From the NCBI RefSeq assembly GCF_013131805.1, contig NZ_JABJRC010000004.1, forward strand, positions 124,001 to 188,000: 64,000 nucleotides of DNA, given 5' to 3'. A program made the translations under genes and the position numbers. The notes beneath the pieces were generated by a model. The model ran no database searches. It was given only the letters and a program-made list of their open reading frames with translations, and was not told the origin of the DNA. The first letter of the stretch is position 1. Each line of letters opens with the position of its first letter. The stretch is from Kribbella sandramycini. Its GTDB lineage: Bacteria; Actinomycetota; Actinomycetes; Propionibacteriales; Kribbellaceae. Of the stretch, positions 8,230-17,050 are shown piece after piece.

Positions 8230-9425
8230 ACGGCCTCCAGCACCCGGCCCGGACCACGCCGGATCAACGGATACGCGCTCACCACCAGACAAACCAGCCC
8301 CGAGCCGATCAACGCGGGGATCAACCCGAACCCACTCACCAGCTCCCCCGCCAGCAACGCCCCCAACGGCAGGCCGGCAAAGGACGCCGCCGCCACCAGC
8401 CCGATCACCCGCGCCTGCAACTCCTTCGGCACATGCTCGTAGAGCACTGCCCCGAAGACCGGATTGATCGCCGCGATCCCGACCCCGGACAGGAATGTCA
8501 CCACGACCACCAGCACCAGGTTTTCACTCAACCCGAGCACCAGCAGCCGCGGACTGCCGCCGATGAACGCACCCAGCGCAAACGTCAGGTACCGCGGCAC
8601 CTTCGTCGCCCAGACCGCGAACGCGATACTCCCGACCAGCGCCCCGCCCGCGAACGCGCCCAGCGTCAGCCCGAGCCCGGCCGGCGACCCAAGCACATCT
8701 CGAACCCAGACCGGGATGAACACCGCCGTACTCGCGCTGGCGAAGATGTTCACCATGAAGGTGGTCAGCAACATCGTTGCCAGTAAGGCATCCCGGCGCA
8801 CGTAGGCGAACCCGGCCACCAACGCCTTGAAGTACTTGTCCGTCCGCGCCGCCGACCCGGCCTCCGGCGGCCGGACGAACCCGGCGACCAGCAACCCGCA
8901 GACCACGAACGTCGCGGCGTCGATCCAGAGCACCGTGGCCGCGTCCGTCCAGTAGATCAACAAGCCACCCAATGGAGCCCCGAGCAACGTCGCGCCGCGC
9001 GAGAACGACTCGTGCAACGACGTCACCCGGATCAGCTTCACCTCGGCCGCCTCGGCCATCGGCCGCACCAGCAATTCCTTCGCCCGATCCGCCGCGCCAC
9101 GCAGCCCGCCGGCGACCGCAACCAGCACCAGCAGGACCGCGAACCCGCTCTTGGCTGCCCCCGCGACCGCGGCCACGGCAACGGCGCTGGTCAGGTTCGC
9201 CAGGATCGCCGTCCGCCGAGGCGTCAGCCGATCGATCAACGGCCCGGCCATGATGCTGACGACGATGTAGGGCACCAGCTCGACCGCCGCGACCAGCCCC
9301 ATCCGCGAGGCGCTCCCGGTGGTCACCAGCACCAGCCACGGAATCGCCACCATCGTGATCCGGCTACCCACCGCGGACAGCACATCGGCGACGAACAAGA
9401 TCACCAGCCCGCGCATGGCGGTCAC
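8226..9425 (-). CDS. MFS transporter (probable exporter)
   Basis: Integral membrane protein of 399 residues, with about 12 hydrophobic segments and short loops. The N-terminal segment FVADVLSAVGSRITMVAIPWLVL and the cytoplasmic loop LIDRLTPRRTAILAN are typical of the drug-efflux-like MFS group that includes macrolide and DHA3-type exporters. The gene overlaps the upstream ligase (ATGA at 9422-9425) and the downstream esterase (8226-8229), so the three are translationally coupled. In the cluster context it is the best candidate for product export or self-protection. Confidence 0.88.
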   Translation of the reverse strand: MTAMRGLVILFVADVLSAVGSRITMVAIPWLVLVTTGSASRMGLVAAVELVPYIVVSIMAGPLIDRLTPRRTAILANLTSAVAVAAVAGAAKSGFAVLLVLVAVAGGLRGAADRAKELLVRPMAEAAEVKLIRVTSLHESFSRGATLLGAPLGGLLIYWTDAATVLWIDAATFVVCGLLVAGFVRPPEAGSAARTDKYFKALVAGFAYVRRDALLATMLLTTFMVNIFASASTAVFIPVWVRDVLGSPAGLGLTLGAFAGGALVGSIAFAVWATKVPRYLTFALGAFIGGSPRLLVLGLSENLVLVVVVTFLSGVGIAAINPVFGAVLYEHVPKELQARVIGLVAAASFAGLPLGALLAGELVSGFGLIPALIGSGLVCLVVSAYPLIRRGPGRVLEAV

Positions 9426-10936
9426 GACCGCAGCTCCGCATAAAGCTTGCGGAGGGCAACCTTGTCCACCTTGGCGATCCGGGTCAGCGGCAGCTCGTCG
9501 ACGAAGTCGATCGTCGTCGGCCGCCAGATCTCGCCGAGGACGCCGGTCACGTGGTCCTGCAGCTCGGCCACGGTGACCGCCGATCGCGCCACCACGAACG
9601 CGTGCACGGCCTCCCCCAGCACCGGATCCGGGACGCCGATCACCGCCGCCGCCCGGACCGCCGGGTGACTGCCCAGGGCGTCCTCGATCGGGCGGCAGAA
9701 GATCGCCCAGCTGCGCCGGGCGGTGACGATCATGTCGTGCACCCGATCGACCAGGAACAAGTAGCCGTCGGCATCGACATGACCGAGATCACGGGTCCGC
9801 AGCCACCCGTCCACCAGCGTCTCGGCGGTCAGCTCCGGCTGCCCGAGGTACCCGGCGAAGGTCAGGTTGCTCCGCACCCACACCTCGCCGTCCTGACCGG
9901 GCCCGAGCACCTTCCCGTCGTCGTCGCGGATCTGCAGCTCGACGTCGCCGTACGGCGTCCCCGCCGACGCCAGCCGCTCGGGATGTGCCGGGTCCTCGGT
10001 CAGGCCGGGCTGCGCGGTCACCACCACGGCCTCGCTCAAGCCGTAGACGATCCGCAACACCGGCCCGAACCGCGCGATCCCCTGCCGCAGCCGCGTCGGC
10101 GTCGCCGGGCCCGCGCCGACGTTCAGCATGAACAGACTGCTGCAGTCGACCTCCGCGCCGCCGGGATGATCGAGGACTTCGTACAGCATCGCCGGCGTCA
10201 CGAACGTCGAGGTGATCCGCTCGGCCGACACCGTCCGGTAGAACTCCGCCGGCGACCAGGTGTCGGTCAGGAACAGCACCCCGCCGGTACACAGATTGAA
10301 GAGGCTGGTGATCTGCCCGCTGGCCAGCCACAGCGGCGCGCCGGAATAGTGCCGCAGCAGCGGAAACCCGTTACGCACATAGGCATCGGCCAGCTCGAGG
10401 ATCTGCCGATAGAACGACTGCGTGTGATGCACCAGCTTCGGATCACCTGTCGTCCCGCTGGTCTGCAAGACCGAATCCGGCTCCGGCGCCGACGGGTCGA
10501 TCACGTACGCCGCTCGCTCGCCCGCCGCCAGCGCCGCGACGGTGAACACCGGCATCGGCGCCAAGGTCGCCGCCAGCTCCGCGCCCAACTCAGCGGCCTC
10601 GTCGTACACGAAGGCGTCCGCGTCGGCGAGGACGGCGAACCGGTCGATCTCGCGCCGGGAGGTGACCGGCGCGCACCACAACACCCGGCACCCGTGCAGG
10701 TGCAGCGCGAGCTGCAGCGCCGGCCCGTCGAAGCAGTTCGCGGCCATCACGAGCACCCGATCGCCGGGCCGGACGCCGTTGTCGCGCAGCGCGGCCGCGA
10801 TCCGGAGTACGTCGGCGGTCAGCTCGGCATAGGTCGCCCGGCGGTCGCCGCGAACCAGCGCGAGCCGCTCGGAGAATTGCGCGAACAACGACAGGACGCG
10901 GTGCACATAAATGTCACCGGTACATTCAGGCGGCAT
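9422..10936 (-). CDS. Adenylate-forming acyl/aryl-CoA (or acyl-ACP) ligase
   Basis: ANL-superfamily enzyme of 504 residues that activates a carboxylic acid as acyl-AMP and transfers it to CoA or a carrier thiol. The A3 P-loop is LQTSGTTGDPK, A5 is YGLSEA, A7 is WLRTRDLGHVDADGYLF and the A10 lysine is in RIAKVDK. The start at 10936 is preferred because the family N-terminus begins just after it and GAGGGG lies about 12 nt upstream; the frame upstream to 11080 looks non-coding. Substrate is unknown. It heads the ligase-MFS-esterase operon and is one of three different ligases in the cluster. Confidence 0.9.
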   Translation of the reverse strand: MPPECTGDIYVHRVLSLFAQFSERLALVRGDRRATYAELTADVLRIAAALRDNGVRPGDRVLVMAANCFDGPALQLALHLHGCRVLWCAPVTSRREIDRFAVLADADAFVYDEAAELGAELAATLAPMPVFTVAALAAGERAAYVIDPSAPEPDSVLQTSGTTGDPKLVHHTQSFYRQILELADAYVRNGFPLLRHYSGAPLWLASGQITSLFNLCTGGVLFLTDTWSPAEFYRTVSAERITSTFVTPAMLYEVLDHPGGAEVDCSSLFMLNVGAGPATPTRLRQGIARFGPVLRIVYGLSEAVVVTAQPGLTEDPAHPERLASAGTPYGDVELQIRDDDGKVLGPGQDGEVWVRSNLTFAGYLGQPELTAETLVDGWLRTRDLGHVDADGYLFLVDRVHDMIVTARRSWAIFCRPIEDALGSHPAVRAAAVIGVPDPVLGEAVHAFVVARSAVTVAELQDHVTGVLGEIWRPTTIDFVDELPLTRIAKVDKVALRKLYAELRS

Positions 10937-11229
10937 TTCGGAAGGTTCCCCTCGGACAACGGCCACCCCCAGCCGTGCGGCGACTCTACTGGACGCCGAA
11001 GCGGCTGACCAGAGCCGGAATCCGCCTACTGGGCACGGTTTCGTCGCTCTCCGGAGCCACCCGATCACCGCCGTCCCCACGCGAAGGTATACCCCTGCGA
11101 ACGCCGCTGCCGAACCACCGGCTAACCCACTCCGGAATCAATTCGGAACGAGCATTTGCCGACGCATTGACCGGATTCTTCGGCGCGTATTACGTTCCGT
11201 CCGATTCCATTCCGCCGGGAGGTCCGTCC
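10937..11229. promoter_or_regulatory. Divergent intergenic region between the two cluster operons
   Basis: About 293 bp with no convincing gene, between the minus-strand ligase and the plus-strand SGNH hydrolase. It must hold promoters for both directions. A plus-strand candidate is TTGACC at 11167-11172 and TATTAC at 11188-11193; the 15-bp spacer is shorter than ideal. The plus-strand gene has GGGAGG about 8 nt before its ATG. The stretch just before 11230 is AT-richer than its surroundings. No clear operator palindrome was found. Confidence 0.45.
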
Positions 11230-12516
11230 ATGCACGTTCCGAAGCACTGGCGCGCGGTCGCGCTGACCGCCGCACTCACCCTGACCGGCTCCACCCTCGC
11301 CGGTGCGGGCTACGGAGGAGGAGGGCACCGCGACGACGCGTGGGTGGGCAGCTGGGCGACCGCGGTGACCCACGGCAACGCCACCGGGTCGACCAACCTC
11401 GGCCTCACCGACCAGAGCGTCCGGCTGATCGTCCGGCCGACCGTCGGCGGTGACAAGATCCGGATCCGGCTGTCGAACATCTACGGCGAGAAGACCGTCA
11501 AGGTCGGCGCGGCGACCGTTGCCAAGCCCAACAAGGCGACGCCGGAACAGTCCGACATCGACCCGGGCACCCTGCGCACGCTGACGTTCAACGGCAACGG
11601 CAGCACGTCGATGATCAAGGGCAGCGAGTTGCTCAGCGATCCGGTCAACCTGAAGCTGGGCACCCTCGACGACCTGGTCGTCAGCATCTACTTCCCGGAG
11701 AACACCGGCCCGACGACGTTCCACGGCTCGTCGCTGCAGGAGAACTTCGTCGGCCCGGCGAACCTCGTCACCCAGCCCGGCGGCGCGGCGTACACGCTGA
11801 CCCGGCGCTGCTGCTGGTTCTTCCTGTCCGGTGTGGATGTGCAGACCGAGAAGTCCGCGGGCTCGATCGTCGTCCTCGGCGACTCGATCACCGACGGCAC
11901 CGCGAGCACGTTCAACGCCAACAACCGCTGGCCGGACCAGCTCGCCGAGCGCCTCGCGGCCGACGCGGGCCGCAAGCCGTTCCCGAGTGTGCTGAACGCC
12001 GGCCTGGCCGGCAGCCGGCTCAACCACGAAGGCACCGAGCCGTCGGACAACGGCGCGATGCCCGGGTTCGGCGAGATCGGCCCGAACTCGCTGGCCCGCC
12101 TGAACGAGGACGTCTTCGCACAGACCGGCGTCCGCACGGTGATCACCCAGCTCGGCGTCAACGACATCTGGATGTCGGACGACTCCGCGACCGAGATCAT
12201 CGACGCGCTGCGGCAGGTCAACGTCCAGGCCAAGCAGCGCGGGCTGCGCAGCCTGGTCACCACGATCACGCCGTTCGAGGGCATCGGCGGCACCGACAGC
12301 TGGACGCCGGCCAAGGAGGCCACCCGGCAGGCAGTGAACAGCTACCTGCGGTCGAGCCGTGAGTTCGACGGCCTCCTCGACTTCGACAAGGTGCTGCGCG
12401 ACCCGGCCGCGCCGAGCAAGCTGAACGCGCTCTACGACTCCGGTGACCACATCCACCCGAACGACGCCGGTTACCAGGCGATGGCGGCCTCGGTACCGCT
12501 GAAGCTGGTGCGGTAA
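11230..12516 (+). CDS. Secreted SGNH/GDSL hydrolase
   Basis: Exported esterase-like protein of 428 residues. An N-terminal signal peptide (MHVPKHW then a hydrophobic stretch to about residue 28) is followed by DDAWVGSWATA, the usual opening of this actinobacterial family. SGNH blocks: VVLGDSITDG (nucleophile Ser), LNAGLAGSRL (Gly), LGVNDIW (Asn) and DHIHPNDAGY (Asp/His). The start at 11230 has GGGAGG upstream; the longer frame from 10975 has no support. It is the first gene of a plus-strand operon with the alpha/beta hydrolase, Hmo and HpgT candidates. It may be a polysaccharide esterase that merely neighbours the cluster, or a late tailoring hydrolase. Confidence 0.87.
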   Translation: MHVPKHWRAVALTAALTLTGSTLAGAGYGGGGHRDDAWVGSWATAVTHGNATGSTNLGLTDQSVRLIVRPTVGGDKIRIRLSNIYGEKTVKVGAATVAKPNKATPEQSDIDPGTLRTLTFNGNGSTSMIKGSELLSDPVNLKLGTLDDLVVSIYFPENTGPTTFHGSSLQENFVGPANLVTQPGGAAYTLTRRCCWFFLSGVDVQTEKSAGSIVVLGDSITDGTASTFNANNRWPDQLAERLAADAGRKPFPSVLNAGLAGSRLNHEGTEPSDNGAMPGFGEIGPNSLARLNEDVFAQTGVRTVITQLGVNDIWMSDDSATEIIDALRQVNVQAKQRGLRSLVTTITPFEGIGGTDSWTPAKEATRQAVNSYLRSSREFDGLLDFDKVLRDPAAPSKLNALYDSGDHIHPNDAGYQAMAASVPLKLVR

Positions 12517-12519
12517 CCG

Positions 12520-13446
12520 ATGCCCCTGGACCCGCAGGTGGAGGCGATGCGCGCCGATCGGGCGGCGCGCAACGTCCCCCAGCTCTACGCCCAGACACTG
12601 GCCGAGGCCCGCGCGGCCGACCTGGCGTCCATCCAGGCCGCGGGCGGCCAGGCCGAGCCGGTCCATCACGTCGAGAACCTCAGCACCGACGCCGGTTTGC
12701 CACTCCGGCTCTACCGGCCCGACCTGAACGGCCCGCTGCCGACGGTGATCTACTTCTTCGGCGGCGGCTGGACGCTCGGCAGTATCGACACGGCCGACGG
12801 CATCACGCGGCGTCTGGTGAATGCCGTGCCCTGCCAGGTCATCACGGTCGGATACCGGCTCGCGCCGGAGCATCCGTTCCCGGCGGCGGTGCACGATTGT
12901 CACGATGCGACGCAGTGGATCGCCGCGAACGCCGACAAACTGCAGGTCGACCCGGCCCGTATCGTCGTCGCCGGAGACAGTGCCGGCGGCAACTTGGCGG
13001 CCGCGACGACCCTGCTCGCCCGTGACCACGGCCCCACGCTGGCCGGTCAGTTGCTCGTCTACCCGAATACGAAGTACGGCGCGGACACGCAATCGATGCG
13101 TACCGGCGACGATCCGTACCTGTTCAACCGGACATCGGTCGGCTGGTACTGGGGCCACTACCTGACCGACGTACGGGATGGGCTCAGTCCGCTCGCATCG
13201 CCGCTACTCGCCGAGTCACACGCTGGATTGCCACCAGCGTTGGTGATCACCGCCGAGTACGACCCGCTGCGCGACGAGGGCGAGTTCTACGCCGAGAAGC
13301 TGCATGCGGCCGGCGTACCGACCGTGTTGAGCCGGTACGACGGGATGGTGCACGGCTTCTTCGCGATGCCCGGCATCCTGGACGGCGGTCAGCAGGCAAC
13401 GGCCGAGGCCGCCGCCTGGCTGAACCGGATCTTCGCCCATGCCTGA
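12520..13446 (+). CDS. Alpha/beta hydrolase, hormone-sensitive-lipase family, with HGGG motif changed to FGGG
   Basis: Esterase-fold protein of 308 residues. The catalytic triad is intact by motif: Ser in GDSAGG (about residues 151-156), Asp in AEYDPLRD and His in DGMVHGF. The oxyanion-hole motif, normally HGGG(W) in this family, reads FFGGGW, so the conserved His is Phe. That change may alter activity or specificity. The gene starts 3 bp after the SGNH stop and overlaps the next gene by 8 bp, so it is co-translated with the Hmo and HpgT candidates. It could hydrolyse a thioester or ester intermediate; a non-hydrolytic role is also possible. Confidence 0.88.
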   Translation: MPLDPQVEAMRADRAARNVPQLYAQTLAEARAADLASIQAAGGQAEPVHHVENLSTDAGLPLRLYRPDLNGPLPTVIYFFGGGWTLGSIDTADGITRRLVNAVPCQVITVGYRLAPEHPFPAAVHDCHDATQWIAANADKLQVDPARIVVAGDSAGGNLAAATTLLARDHGPTLAGQLLVYPNTKYGADTQSMRTGDDPYLFNRTSVGWYWGHYLTDVRDGLSPLASPLLAESHAGLPPALVITAEYDPLRDEGEFYAEKLHAAGVPTVLSRYDGMVHGFFAMPGILDGGQQATAEAAAWLNRIFAHA

Positions 13447-14497
13447 AACGCTCGCCGGCTACGAACCCGCGGCCGCGGCGGTACTCCCCGCCGCGGTCCG
13501 CGATTTCGTTGCCGGCGGCAGCGGCGCAGAGCTCACGTTGCATCGCAATCGCGCCGCACTGGACGCAATCACCGTGACACCACGCATCCTCGGGGCGGTG
13601 GACCAACCGAAGACCACGACCAAGTTGCTCAGGACACCGTGCGCCCTGCCGCTGGCCGTGGCGCCGATGGCGTATCAGAAGCTCCTGCATCCCGAAGGCG
13701 AACTGCTCCTCGCGGCGGCGGCCGCGGCGGCCGGAGTCCCGTATGTGATCAGCACCTTGAGCAGTACGCCGCTGGAGAAGATCGCGGCCGCGGCGCCGTC
13801 GTGGTTCCAGCTGTACTGGCTCCGCGATCGCAACCTGGTCGGCGCCTTGATCGACCGCGCCACCGAAGCCGGCTGCCACGCGTTGATGGTGACGGTCGAC
13901 GTCCCGATCATGGGCCAGCGTCTCCGCGACGTCCGGAACGGCTTCGCGCTGCCGCCGGAGGTGATCGCGGCCAATCTTGTCGACAAATACACAGAGGCAC
14001 ATAAGACCCCCGGGACCGGCTCCGCGATCGCCGCGCACACCGCCCTCGCCTTCGATCCCGCGTTCTCCTGGCGGGATCTCGAATGGATCCGGCGCCGGAC
14101 CGACCTTCCCCTGGTCCTCAAGGGCATCCTGGACCCGCGCGACGCGCTCACCGCACTCGACGCCGGCGCCGACGGGCTCGTGGTCTCGAACCACGGCGGT
14201 CGGCAATTCGACGGCGCACCGGCCGCGATCGACGCGCTCAGCTCCGTCATCGATGCCGTCGGCAACGAGATGACCGTGTTGCTGGACAGCGGGATCCGCA
14301 GTGGCGCCGACATCGTCAAAGCGCTCGCCCGCGGCGCGCACGGCGTCCTGGTCGGGCGTCCGTTGCTGTGGGCCCTCGCCCTCGGCGTACCGGCCGATGC
14401 GCTCACGACGCTCGGCCGTGAACTGCGGGACGCGATGCTCTTGGCCGGTTGCGCGGATCTGACCGCGGTCGCCGATCTGATCACGGGGAGAGACTGA
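13439..14497 (+). CDS. hmo: FMN-dependent alpha-hydroxy-acid oxidase, 4-hydroxymandelate oxidase (Hmo) type
   Basis: Likely oxidises 4-hydroxymandelate to 4-hydroxybenzoylformate, step 2 of 4-hydroxyphenylglycine (Hpg) synthesis. The protein has 352 residues with a TIM-barrel flavoenzyme layout: FVAGGSGAE (23-31), APMAYQKLLHPEGE (75-88), STLSSTPLEKIA (105-116), WFQLYWLRD (122-130), Lys228 in VLKGI, and SNHGGRQFDG (250-259) with catalytic His252 and Arg255. From memory, the blocks match Hmo of glycopeptide-antibiotic clusters closely, including HPEGEL and DVRNGFALP. Lactate or glycolate oxidase is the alternative. An hmaS-like and an hpgT-like gene in the same cluster support the Hmo reading. 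It overlaps the upstream hydrolase by 8 bp and the aminotransferase as TGATG. Confidence 0.87.
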   Translation: MPETLAGYEPAAAAVLPAAVRDFVAGGSGAELTLHRNRAALDAITVTPRILGAVDQPKTTTKLLRTPCALPLAVAPMAYQKLLHPEGELLLAAAAAAAGVPYVISTLSSTPLEKIAAAAPSWFQLYWLRDRNLVGALIDRATEAGCHALMVTVDVPIMGQRLRDVRNGFALPPEVIAANLVDKYTEAHKTPGTGSAIAAHTALAFDPAFSWRDLEWIRRRTDLPLVLKGILDPRDALTALDAGADGLVVSNHGGRQFDGAPAAIDALSSVIDAVGNEMTVLLDSGIRSGADIVKALARGAHGVLVGRPLLWALALGVPADALTTLGRELRDAMLLAGCADLTAVADLITGRD

Positions 14498-15756
14498 TGC
14501 CCGATCTCGACGTCAGCACGCTGCACGGCTCGCTCACCGATCGCGCGCTGAACTCGATGAACTTCCTGAACGAGATCTCGCACCGCTACCCGGACGCGAT
14601 CTCCCTCGCCGCCGGCCGCCCGACCGAAGAGTTCTTCGACCTGGACGACGTCCCGCGCTACCTCGCGCGGTTCGCGACCCACCTGCGCGACCAGGGTCTG
14701 AGCGAACCGGCCGTCCAGCGCACGATCCTGCAGTACGGCCGGACGAAGGGCATCGTCCACGACCTGGTCGCCCGGCACCTCGCCGTCGACGAGAACATCC
14801 ACGTCGACCCGGAAGCGATCGTCGTCACGGCCGGGTGCCAAGAGGCGATGCTGCTGACCCTGCGCGCCTTCCGGGCCGACGACACCGACGTCCTGCTGGC
14901 GACCGCCCCGACGTACGTCGGCATCACCGGCGCGGCCCGGCTCGTCGACCTCCCGGTGCTGCCGGTCCCGGACGGCGATCTCGACGAACTGCTCAGCGCG
15001 ATCAAGACCGCCCGCGCCGAGGGGCGCCGTCCGCGCGCGTTCTACGTAATGCCCGACTTCGCCAACCCGTCCGGCCTCAGCATGGACCTGGACACCCGGC
15101 GCCGCCTCCTCGAGATCGCCGCCCAGGAAGACCTCGTGCTGCTGGAGGACAACCCGTACGGGCTCTTCCCCGCGGACGGCGCCGATCGGCTGCCGACGCT
15201 GAAGTCCCTGGACACCGACCGCCGGGTGATCTATCTCGGCTCGTTCGCCAAGACCGGCCTCCCGGGTGCCCGCGTCGGCTACGTCGTGGCCGACCAGACC
15301 ACGGCCGACGGCATCCTCGCCGATGAACTGGCGAAGCTGAAGAGCATGGTCACCGTGAACACCTCCCCGATCGCCCAGGCGGTCATCGGCGGCAAGCTCT
15401 TGGCCAACGACTTCAGCCTCGACGCGGCCAACCACCGCGAACGGGCGATCTACAGCGCCAACCTGCGCACGATCACCGACCACCTCGCAGCGCACCACGG
15501 CGAGCTCAGCTGGACGACGCCGACCGGCGGCTTCTTCGTCGTGCTCACCGTCCCGTTCCCGGTCGACGACGAGCTGCTCGCCCGATCGGCCCAGGACTAC
15601 GGGGTCCTGTGGACGCCGATGGCGCACTTCTACAACACCCCGGTCAATGCGCTCCGCCTGTCCTGCAGTTCGGTGAACGCGGCCCAGTTGCAGACCGCGC
15701 TCGACCGGCTGACGGCGTTCCTCACCGATCAGTTGTCAGCAGCAACCCACTCGTGA
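14497..15756 (+). CDS. PLP-dependent aminotransferase, candidate 4-hydroxyphenylglycine transaminase (HpgT-like)
   Basis: Fold-type I aminotransferase of 419 residues. Lys252 in GSFAKTGLPGARVGY is the PLP lysine, DNPY (218-221) holds the cofactor-binding Asp and Tyr, and PDFANPSG is the substrate-side Asn region. The opening NFLNEISHRYPDAISLAAGRP resembles the HpgT/PglE/MppQ group from hydroxyphenylglycine, phenylglycine and enduracididine pathways. With Hmo directly upstream, conversion of 4-hydroxybenzoylformate to Hpg is the simplest role; specificity cannot be proved from sequence. The stop-start with hmo is TGATG. The 3' end overlaps the convergent ATP-grasp gene by 35 bp. Confidence 0.85.
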   Translation: MPDLDVSTLHGSLTDRALNSMNFLNEISHRYPDAISLAAGRPTEEFFDLDDVPRYLARFATHLRDQGLSEPAVQRTILQYGRTKGIVHDLVARHLAVDENIHVDPEAIVVTAGCQEAMLLTLRAFRADDTDVLLATAPTYVGITGAARLVDLPVLPVPDGDLDELLSAIKTARAEGRRPRAFYVMPDFANPSGLSMDLDTRRRLLEIAAQEDLVLLEDNPYGLFPADGADRLPTLKSLDTDRRVIYLGSFAKTGLPGARVGYVVADQTTADGILADELAKLKSMVTVNTSPIAQAVIGGKLLANDFSLDAANHRERAIYSANLRTITDHLAAHHGELSWTTPTGGFFVVLTVPFPVDDELLARSAQDYGVLWTPMAHFYNTPVNALRLSCSSVNAAQLQTALDRLTAFLTDQLSAATHS

Positions 15757-17050
15757 GCGCGCCCTGCCCGACGTTGACCACCGGCCCCGCGCCGGGGACG
15801 GCGAATCGCAGGTAAGCACCGGCCGGGACGCCGCCGAACAGGTACGGCGCAATGCAGAACGGGACGTCGGCCTCGGTCACGGCACCGCTCTCGACGTCGA
15901 CGAACTGCATGGTGAGGTTGTCGACGGCAACGTACTGCTGGAGGATGTAGCCGCCTTCGGCAAGGGCCTGATCGAGAGCGCCGAGCCACGCGTCGGCATT
16001 GACCTCCGGGCCGACGACGACGCCGACACCACCGTAGGAACCGGCCGGTTTCAGCACGAGCTCGTGCTGCTCGGCGATAGCCCGCTCGCGCAGATCCGCC
16101 GCCAGGATGTGCGTCTGCGGGACGTGGTTGCGGATGAGCTCGGCGTCCGCCGCGTCCAACTCGTCGAGGTCGTCCCAGAGCCAGGCGAAGATCGACTTAC
16201 TCGCCAACAGCCAGCTGGCGGTCTGCGTGAAGATCCGCACGGACGACGTCCGCACGGCCGTGGCCAGGGCGTCCAGACCCGCGCTCGGCTTGGTCCCTTG
16301 CGGAACGAACATCCGCAGCACGGCGTCGATCGGTCCGTCGTCGACGCACAGGCGGCCGGCGTCGTCGAGGGTCAGCCATTCGACCGGATAGACGCGCATG
16401 TCCAGACCCAATTCGCGGCCGCGCTCGGTGAAACCTTCGAGCAGTTTGATCATCGCGAGCCCGTCCTGCGAGCCCGGGTAGCTGCCGCCGGTCGTGAAGA
16501 CCATCGCGAGCCGATCGTCCGCGCTGAGACCGAGATCGGAGCGGACGGCCTCGTAGCGGGCGTCGACCGCGGACGGCGTACTCGTCAGCCCGGCCAGCGC
16601 GGGCTCCCCGGCGTACGCGGCCAGGAAGCGGCTCGCGATCCCGTCGGAGTCGTGCGCTCCGCCGAGGGCGCTGTCGATATTGGCCTCGACCAGGTACGGC
16701 GTCCCGTTCGCGAGCAGGATGTCCGCCCGGACGCCGCCGATCAGATCGTCGGTCAGCGGCAGCCCTTCGTCGAGCAGGTCGATGTAGCCGATCGGCATCC
16801 CGAGCGCGGCCCGCAGCTCACCCGCGGTCGACGCCCGGCGGCGGGCCGCGGCGAGGATGAGCCGGGCGACGGCGGCCGAGATGCGCGTCATGTCGGCGTA
16901 CGCCGCGGTGGTCATGATTGGCGGCCGCAGCGGCCGCCACACCTTGTTGTGGGTGGCGACACCTTGGTACACCTGCCGCCAGGACGCCGTCCCGCGCGCG
17001 ATCAGCGCGGTTCGGGTTGCCTCGGGCAACTGGTGCCACAGGTCGGTCAT
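15722..17050 (-). CDS. ATP-grasp-type ligase (possibly circularly permuted fold)
   Basis: Probable ATP-dependent carboxylate-amine (or thiol) ligase of 442 residues. The strongest motif is ELVLKPAGSYGGVGVVVG near residues 320-340, a lysine plus Gly-rich loop of the ATP-grasp kind, with YLVEANIDSALGG earlier and NVGQGALTSG near the C-terminus as candidate metal and phosphate sites. The overall pattern recalls glutathionylspermidine-synthase-like or circularly permuted ATP-grasp proteins. The start at 17050 forms ATGA with the E1-beta stop; the upstream frame to 17704 only shadows that gene. It is the last gene of the long minus-strand operon. It may form an amide bond with the amino-acid product; this is inferred from fold and context. 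Confidence 0.75.
   Translation of the reverse strand: MTDLWHQLPEATRTALIARGTASWRQVYQGVATHNKVWRPLRPPIMTTAAYADMTRISAAVARLILAAARRRASTAGELRAALGMPIGYIDLLDEGLPLTDDLIGGVRADILLANGTPYLVEANIDSALGGAHDSDGIASRFLAAYAGEPALAGLTSTPSAVDARYEAVRSDLGLSADDRLAMVFTTGGSYPGSQDGLAMIKLLEGFTERGRELGLDMRVYPVEWLTLDDAGRLCVDDGPIDAVLRMFVPQGTKPSAGLDALATAVRTSSVRIFTQTASWLLASKSIFAWLWDDLDELDAADAELIRNHVPQTHILAADLRERAIAEQHELVLKPAGSYGGVGVVVGPEVNADAWLGALDQALAEGGYILQQYVAVDNLTMQFVDVESGAVTEADVPFCIAPYLFGGVPAGAYLRFAVPGAGPVVNVGQGALTSGLLLTTDR

Noticed and set aside
11122-13158. 678-residue minus-strand open frame
   Set aside because: Antisense to the SGNH and alpha/beta hydrolase genes, both of which have full catalytic motifs.
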